A DNA stretch of 64,000 nt from Amphiura filiformis (Eukaryota > Echinodermata > Ophiuroidea > Amphilepidida > Amphiuridae): NCBI RefSeq assembly GCF_039555335.1, contig NC_092641.1, positions 31,804,848 to 31,868,847 of the forward strand. The letters are read 5' to 3'. Positions 37,634-47,300 of the stretch are shown here, piece by piece. How positions within the stretch are numbered: the stretch's first letter is position 1; each line of letters begins with the position of its first letter. The notes under the pieces were generated by a model. That model was not told the origin of the DNA. It saw nothing but the letters and a program-made list of their open reading frames with translations, and searched no databases. The position numbers were made by a program, and so were the translations under genes.

Positions 37634-40600
37634 TGAAAGAATGAAACTACTAAAATTTCAGCGGTTAATAATTTAATCAACCCAACTAAAGGAATAAGTT
37701 TCAGTGGTGATATGTATTTAATAGGATTGACATTGATGCTCGATTGAAATTATAAATACTAAAGAATGAGTAAATGATGGTGTTTACATTTTTAAAGGAA
37801 TATACTTTGTGGTATAGTAGGCCTATGACCCATGCTATAAGCAATATCACTTCTAGATAAACTAGTAGGCCCGTGATGAAGCTATGAAAGAAAATGGCTT
37901 CTTGAGGTTTTTTACTGGACTTGATGAATAAAAAAAATCATTTTAAATATCAGCATTTAGTGTGGAGGAAACTCCGTATGAGCAACTTAAAAAAAAGATA
38001 TATTATACGTACAAAACAAGTTCCATTACAGATATGATTCTGTACTGATTCGGAATACGGGTTAAAACCTTCCACTGAGCATGCGTCATTCGACGTATTT
38101 TGAATGCAACTATAGCATAAATTCATCCTTGTACATGCGCAGTACTCCCATCTCACTTGAGGATTTTTAGTGAAGCACCATGGCCCATAGGTTTTTCCAT
38201 CTGGATTCCTGCAGAATGCGCCATCATCTAGACCACTCAGTGGATAATTGGCAGGTTTGAAATTGTGTGAATGAGGAATTTGAGTTGACCAAGCCTGGCA
38301 GTTGTTACCATTCGCTGTTATCGGTAGTGAACCACGATAGTCCTCGCCTCGTGAGATATACGTGCCTGTCAAATATATCAATATCATTTTGCTTTGTTTC
38401 AATAATATCGGTGGTCTTCAAGCAAAGATACGGCCAATTGTGTAAAGTAGTCCTAAAACAACTTGGGCCACTAGCAAAGTGACTGAATTGAGTATAATAT
38501 GATAAGTATCATATTATTTATTTATTAATGTCAATTAAGGGATCTGGAATGCGCGAATTGAGCGTTTCGACAGTATTTTTTGTGGGACATGTGAGCACAT
38601 CAGACATATCGAATTGCATTCTGAATACGAGGAATGTCTTTCTGATATCAAATAATTTTCATTTTTGAAATTCACGATATAATACAAATTTTATGACAAA
38701 TTATTAAAATTTGATATTTTTCACATTTTTGATATATAACAGTCCTCGAAGTAAATTTTATAAATCTAATGATATATTCTTAAAGTGTATGTAGCTGGGA
38801 GGAAAAGCCGACGATCAATTGATAATTGTGACCTTTCATATTGAAAATATGGATTTTTTTCCCAAAAAGACCTATTTTTTTTTGGTGTTTTGGGGAAAAA
38901 AATCCATATCTTCAATACGAAAGGTCAAAATTTTCAACTGATCGTCGGCTTTTCATCCCACCTACATACACTTTAAGTATAAGTCATCAGATTTATAAAC
39001 TTTACTTCGAGTACTGTTAAATATCAAAAATATCAATTTTTAATCATTTGCCATAAAATGTGTATTACATTTCAAAAAATCAAAATTATTTGATATCAGA
39101 ATGACATCCTTCGTATTCAGAATGCAATTCGATATGTCTGATGTGCTCTAATGTCCCACAATAAATACTGTCCAAAGGTACGTACCCCACCCCTTAAGTG
39201 AAAGAAAAGCACCAGAAACCTTTGTCTTAGTTCTAAAATCTTTGACGATAAGCATGAAAGTTCATTTTTTTCGCAAAATTCCAAGACTGGTCTGGAAGGA
39301 GTCTGCATAAACATCACGGGATAAATATTAATTAGGATGTGTCGGGAGATGGTGTAAAATAATTGTTAAAATAGCTCGGCCAAAAACAAACCCCTCCGAT
39401 TTCCGTTTAACTGCTAAGCTCCCAAATTTGGTACAATTGTGCACTTTGTGATAAAAGCATGGGAGTTTCCACACATGAAGTACATGGTCCAAAGTCTTTT
39501 TTAAGATGCGGAGGCATTTTAGATTTGACCCCTAGTGACCGTTAGAGGTCACGAAAAGTCATTCAGGGGTAAAAATCGGAGCAAGATGAAATTTTTACCC
39601 CAATCAAAATGTGCCATTTTTACCCCACAAATCCTTGTGATCATACAAAATAATGTGGTGTATCTGTTGGCAAGATTCGAGCATTTTCAAATTTTTACCC
39701 CTGAATGACCTTTTGTGACCTCCAGAGGTCACTAGGGGTCAAATCTGAAATGCCTCCACATCTTAAATTAAAATTTGAACCATGTACTTCATGTGTGCAT
39801 ACTCTTATGCTTTTATCACAAAGTGCACAATGATTCAGCTTATAGGAGGTGTAATGTTTGGTATTTGAAATTATACTTATGCTACCTATGGTAGACATGT
39901 TCTTAATCGCTACACACAGGGGATACAAATTTCAAATGGAGTCACCCATTCAGGAAACTCCTTTGAAAATTCAGGCTCCCTGTGTGGGAGAGTAAGGTTT
40001 TTGTCTTCCAAAGTGGGGCATTACTACAAACCGTCCCAAAACAAGCGATTCACCGAGCGGCTCGGACAGCGAAAATGGTAAAACTTGAACTGGTTTTGCG
40101 CTGGAAAAAGAAAGTCTATAACGTCAGACTCTATATTCATTAAAATACATATTGACATGTTTATATTTATCTGGGATTCATTTGCAACGAAATGTTAAGG
40201 GGGTACTACACCCCTCAAGAAATTTGTGCCTATTTTTGCATTTTTCTCAAAAACTAATAACACAGTGGTAACAAAAGTTAGGTATATTATAGGGGCAAGG
40301 AATCCAATTACTACACTGGAATTTCAGTGACCCAAGACAAGCGGTTTGTTATTTATGATAAGAAATAAGGTAACGCTAGGGTGTACCTCGTTTCCTATCA
40401 TATATACTGAACCGCTTGTCTTGAGTCACTGACATTTCAGTATAGTAATTGAATTCCTTGCCCCAGTAATATACATAACTTTTGTTATCAGTTTGTTATT
40501 AATTTGTGAGAAAATGCAAAAATAGTCACAAATTTACCACAGGTGTAGTACCCCTTAACAAAATATTTACAAGATTCTTTGTAAACCTTAACCTCGCATA

Positions 40601-43600
40601 GGGTTAAAGGCTGGCTCCCTGCTTTACGGATGCTGAGATATCTCCCACACACTGTTGTATCACATTCAACCATCAATATAGGGTTTGACTCCGTCTCAGA
40701 TTCCGTAATTGGAATATTCCTGCAGGCTGGATTCCCTATTCCATTTGCGTTGTTACCAATATGAACCAAACTACCCGCTAATCTGTTACCTGAAACGAAC
40801 CGCATGATTAAACATTAGCAACAACAGTACAACTATAATCAATATGTGCATGTTTCTTAATGCGCTTTACGGCTGAATTGTTGGTGTGACAAAGGGATAA
40901 AAAGGGCTCATGTGTAACAGGCGTGTTGAGGGGAATGTTGAGAATCCTTTAGTCGAGTAGTAGTAAGAAGGGATTCCCATTAGTATATTTCTCTAACTTC
41001 TTTTTTTGTAATCCTGAAGGTATCTATACTGTAACTTGTCTTAAGTTGAAAGTGCCGTCGGTGCATTTACGTGATTGTATTGCCCGCGTGCGGATAAGCA
41101 GCCATTTTAGAGAGTTGCGATTTCCAAACGCCGTGATATACGCCCGTCTATCTATTCACTCCTGTGACAAAATGTGTCCGTTTTATAATATATAATTGAT
41201 ATTCAGGAATATTGAACATACGAAGGTAAGCCTAACTATGGCTGGATATCATTATAATAAAACAACAGTGATGTAAGAAAATTTGACTTCATTCATACAT
41301 GCGGTTCATATCATCATATGTGTCAGATTGCCATTGAAATGCGTGTGAGATCGACCGTCTTTGAAACGGCCGACGGCGTAACCCAAGGTGTACGTTGGAA
41401 TTGATATATTAGAGACATTGCGATTTTCTAAACGCAGCACGTGGAACGTACGTTTTCGCGTACGTTTTACGTACGTTAATACGGTGTTAAATATTGCTAG
41501 TCTCGGTTCCAGACTGGATTTTGCTCATTCGTCACGAAGGAGAACAAGTGAGCTGAAATAAAGACTGTGATATTTGATCTAATTTAACAGCTTCTAACCT
41601 AGGTCGATAGAGGGCATAGTGATTGAAAAATAACAGTCCCGATAACAGTAAGCTGAGTCTTTGCCTGATCAAAAGGCCGCTTTTGATTTTGACCAAAATT
41701 TTGACCTACATGCTGATTAAACTTAATTGTTTTTTGTGCTCCCAAAATATTATTGTTGCCCAAAACATATATTTTGGTAGATTAAAGATCACTACATCCA
41801 TACATCATGACTTTACTTTCAAAATGAGTCTTTTTCGTCCTGAAAATTGGGCGCGTTGCATGGACTTAGACATGCGTGATCCCGTCGCTATGGTAACGCC
41901 CCGGGGTCACAAATATGACGTCATGTCTACGATAGCGAATACAGGGGTCAAAAACTAACCTAAAGGTTGCTCTGATTTTCGTTAAACTTGGAACAAATTG
42001 TTTGTCTAGCTTCAGGGAAGAAGTTTTCCTTTTTTTATAATAAGATAATAATGTTCTGTTTATTATTCGAAAAATAGGAAAGAAGGCCGCTGTGTAGCTT
42101 TTAAAATTTGAATTTTAGGCGTGAGTTTATTATTTTTTCCTGTTTTATCTTTGGGTCAAAAACGTAATAAAACAGCATCCGCGCATTTAGCTTTTTTATT
42201 TAGAGAAAAAAGATAGGATTTTGTCTTTTGCCTCGTGTCATAATGGATGGACTGGCCAATATTTTGAGTAGTGGATGCCGGTACGATACCTTTTATTCTC
42301 ATTCTTATTCAGTTTAAATATAATTTTTTTATTAGTAAAACTGTTTTTTTTAAAGAAAAAATAAAGTTACTTTTGTTAGGACATCCCCGTTGTTTTAAAT
42401 GAACGAAACCGTCACGAACATCTATGCCGCTGAACCGCGTTCTTATGTCACGCACGTGTATTACGCGAACGCATTATCGTGAAATCATTGAGGATCGAGT
42501 TGCATTCTGAATACGAATATTGTCCTTCTGATATCAAATAATTTTGATTTTTTGAAATTCGCAATGTAATACACATTTTATGGCAAATGATTAAAAATTG
42601 ATAATTGATATTTAACAGTACTCGAAGTAAACTTTATAAATCTGATGATTTATACTTAAAGTGTATGTAGGTGGGATGAAAAGCCGACGATCAAAATTTT
42701 GACCTTTTCTTTTGAAGATATGGATTTTTTCCCAAAACACCAAAAAAAAAAAAAAAAAAAAATAGGTCTTTTGGAAAAAATCCATATCTTCAATATGAAA
42801 TGTCAATTTTAATAATTTGTCATAAAATTTGTATTATATCGTGAATTTCAAAAAATGAAAATTATTTGATATCAGAAAGACATTCTTCGTATTCAGAATG
42901 CAATTCGATATGTCTGATGTGCTCTCATGTTCCACAAAAAAACACTGTCGAAACGCTCAAAACGCTCATTCCAGATCCCTTAAACCTCTTGATGAAGCTG
43001 GCCCGAAGTCTGATAACCACGATAACAAAGTTTTGCAGAGAGCATTGCACATACATGTAACAAGCAAAACTTGAGTTATCGTCGACACATAAGGAAGGAC
43101 AGCTTTTATGGTCTACTTAGCTCAGCAATGCTTTGCTGTCTTCGATAATGCTTCATGTACGCCAGAGCGTTCGATAGGAACAAGCGAACAGTATACGAGT
43201 TTGCTGATATTCCATTTCTCCATTATGACATTTCTTCCTTTATCTCTCTTTGCAGTTGTTCCAGCGATGACATCCACCCCTTAATCTATAAGCTTAACAA
43301 CAACTCAGCCGCTGGGATTGATGGAATTACAAGTTGGTTGCTATCCGTGGTGTGGACTCATAATCTGTTCCTGTGCATTAAGGAGTTCCCCAGGGCTCTG
43401 TCCTGCACCTCTGTTGTTTCTGATCTATGTTAATGACTTGTGCCTTTCTTCCTTTTCTTTAAACAGTTCTCTTGTTCTTTATGCGGATGATACTACTCTC
43501 TTCAAGCCTATCTCTGCTCCTGATGACTTGGTTGATTTCCAATCCGACATTGATTCCATCCATTCTTGGTTCTCCCTTAATCACCTTTCTGTCAATTTCT

Positions 43601-44360
43601 CCAAAACAAAAGTCATGGTCATTTTCACTAAGAAGGACCATTTTCCGGATCTCATTCTCACTCTTAACAGCCCGCCTATTGAACGTGTGTCTTCTGCGAC
43701 ATTTCTTGGTGTCTGGCTGTCTGACAAGCTTTCCTGGAATCTTCACATTGATCACATATGCAGAAAAGCTCGCAAAATCATCGGCTTCATTCTTGGATCT
43801 TTCCAATCAGCCCCTTCACCATCCGTCGTTCTTTTGTACTTCTTCTTCTTCTTCTTTGTGATACTGCACAACGTCGCCTGTCGTGTCATTATTCAGTCTT
43901 GGAACCTCTCCCATGAGGACTTTCTCTTGGATTCCGACCTGCCTCTTCTTAGTAAGCGTCGTGATGTTGCTTCTCTGTGTCACTTATTTAAAATCTTTGC
44001 CAATCTTTGTTCTTCTCCCAACCCTTTCCAGCCTCATCCCAGACCGGGTCTACGAAACCTCAATTCCCGCGCTGTTCAAGTTCCTTTCCGCCGGCTTTCA
44101 TTGTCCCAGAGATCATTTTATCCGTTTGCCTCCTCCATCTGGAATTATCTCAATGTCAATGCTTCTTCCCTCCAGGCCTTCAAATTGGCCATCCAGTCCC
44201 ACCTCCTTTAACCAGTTCACATAATTTTGTTGGTTTGTTTTATTTTATTGTGTATTGATTATATGTATTTTCTAGTAATGCTTTGATTTTAATGTAAGGG
44301 CAATCCTTCAATTTATTGTGTTATCAATATTGGATCTGCCTGGCCTTGTGCCAAATGTTA

Positions 44361-44391
<31 letters not shown>

Positions 44392-47300
44392 ATACATAAA
44401 TAAATGATATCTATCGGAGCGTTCAGCAGAGCAACAGGATTATAAACACGGTCGATGGTAAAACCATAATCAATTTCCTTTGTGTTCAGTAATTACATAA
44501 TGACCCACTCATCAACTACTCAAGTGGTCATTAAATAACCATGTCTGGGGTCGTGTCTGCGGTCAATAGAAAGTCAATAATATCTGTAAGTTTATGTTTA
44601 TATAAAGTGGTGTAATTAAGTTTCAAGAGGTTGTTAATTCAAGCATGGTCGTAAAATTGTTTCGATCGATATTTTGGTCAACGAGTGGGATCGGAGCGGA
44701 GTGTACAATTGAGTTTGCTATAGGCTTTTATGGGTTTGGGCTTTAGAAAAGCCAGATACCTCTCCGATACGATGCGCTATCGAAGACAGCAAAGCATTGC
44801 TGAGGTAAGTAGACCATAAAAGCTGTCCTCCCTAATAGTGCTCCATCTCTCCGATATGGATTTCCATCTCTGTATAAAATAACTTTGATGATCTATCGAC
44901 TACTCAATTTAGTGCAATTAAGTATCTCTAACCCTAACCCCCTAAGCGCTTTTTGGCGACGGGAAGGGAAAGAAGGAAAGAATAAAGAGAGAAAAGAAGG
45001 AAAGAAGTTGTTTGCTGTGGTCGCAAGCACTCGGTCGGCGACACCTTGCCACGGGTCTTGGGCTTCGCTGGCCAGCGAAACCGTGCCTATATATCACTTA
45101 GGGCGATTGCGTCATCACACCACGTGGGATGCACGCACGAACAGCGCATATATCAAGTAGTATTTTGTAGCATACAGGCGGGTTAGGGTTAAGATATGGT
45201 TTTTTTTAGGTGTTCTGATATTTTTGGAGCGCAGAATAGTTGTCTATTAGTAGGTATATCACCTCAAAAATAAGGGCAGCAGAAACACATTATTTAATGT
45301 TTCTACATGAATGACCTTTATTAAAGCATCAAAAATCAAAAAACCGAATTGAAATCGGTCAATGCATTGTGACGTAGTGTCAATTTTAAGATGCTCATAA
45401 ATGGAATGAAAATCTGCCACAAATTGCTATAATGACAAAATTGGCACATTTCGAGATTTTGAAGGTTTATTTGGACACTTGCTTGAAAAAGCAACGTTAA
45501 TTTAAGTATCACAGGTTAATTGCCTATATTTTTAAACTTCGTCAAAGAAAACAAAATTAAAAAATCTATCATTGAATAATTATAATAAATTAACCAAATA
45601 TACTATTTTAGCAATTCCGGCCAATCTGCAGACAAATAAAAGTTGAAAAAATGACTAAGTTCAGCTAATTAATATGCAAAATTGATGCCAAAAGAAAACC
45701 GTACATGATATCAGGGTGCGGTTTTTTCACAAACATAAGTATACAAAGTTCTTTCAATTGATAACAAAAAATACACAAAAGTAATCAATTATGCAAATTA
45801 GCTTATTACAGCTAATTATGTATTCATGATATTATTATGTAAATTAGGCATGAGTAATTTTGGTTTTTTTTCGATGTTTAATGAAAGTCTTTTCATTCAT
45901 CATGAATTTGTCAAGTATGAACCTGTTATGATGTTGAGTAAAGAATATGCAGTTAATTACTTTAATATAATACAAAAAAACAAACTTTGGCATTTTGACG
46001 GTGTCTGGAATAGAATTTTCATTTTTTCTGTAAATATGGTATGTGTCACCATTGCTCAAAGCCAAATCCGAAAAGTAAAAATAAAATTCATTTGCAATGA
46101 GACTTTAAATTAACATTTTTTTATCTGGATTAACAGGGGAAGAGAAACGGTAAACGGAACAGCCCCCCTATTATCCCGCGTATACAAAAATGGTGTGGCT
46201 TTGGACACACACAATGGCATAGAGCTATTGTGGTTTGGAATATTACTCCCTTTAAACTCACTTAAAAAATGTTTTATTTCAAATCGTTTTCCTCAAGTGT
46301 GCCATTCGTTGTCGACGGAAATAATTTACATGCTTAGAAAGATTAGTATTTCAGCTAAATGGTGGTAGATCTTGATTTTTCAAAAGGCCTATATTTATTG
46401 ATTTATGAGGGATCTTCAACAATCCATAAAAATAGGTAGTAGCTCTTAAACGAAGCAATATTTATTTTAAAAAAAACCCGATGGTAGTCACACACCATAT
46501 ATCAAAAATTCAAACAATTGTGATAAATAGCACATATGAGGAAATTAATTTTTCGGCATGGATGTTTGCCAAAATCGAACAACTTTCATGCGTGCGCTTT
46601 TCAATTTACTGTTATGCTTGCATGCACAGTGTGGCAGAAGTATTGTGCAGCATCTGTGACATGCCTACTATTAGGGCTATTCGTCAGAATACGACGATCA
46701 CGATAACGTTATCATACATATTCTGGTAGGTTTATTCATACCGCAACAATCGACGCGATTGAAAATTTCCCCCTTGCAGATGCATACCAGCTCCCCAAAA
46801 TCCACCATCCACCACTGGTTGTAGAATCGACCTATTAAATATAAAATAAAAAATCGCATAATTAGGACTTCGTTGTGCGTTCGATGCGTTGCTACGTCTA
46901 GAATTTCCAGAATTAAGGTCAATAATCATAACAAAACGAACGTTTTGCGCGTTTTCCCCTCCCGTGAAATATCATGCGCATTCGGGGGCGGAATGACACC
47001 CGATATATCAAACCTCGGTAATTGATTCCCTAAACATTATAGTTGCGATATTAGTTATATTCACTTCAACTTCTTATTTCTCAAAAGTAGCGTCCGCACA
47101 ATGTTTTTTGGTGTTTTCTATATCTTTGAGACATACTGGTTCAGAATCTGGCGGTTGCCACCCTGGCACCCTTGGGCATTTTGAAATAAATGACCTCAAA
47201 ATAACCCCATAGGGTTATACAGGGGTCAAAAAGTTTTAAATTTTTGAACACTGTTCAAATATCACTTACGCGTATAAGGATACCGTATAAACACCGTACA

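Noticed and set aside
41623..41958. 111-codon frame in copy 2 intron B-C
   Set aside because: Product not recognised, no splice or repeat support, and composition like its intron.
43459..43861. Open frames on both strands overlapping the LINE fragment
   Set aside because: They are out-of-frame shadows; only the frame with YADDTTLF has reverse-transcriptase motifs.
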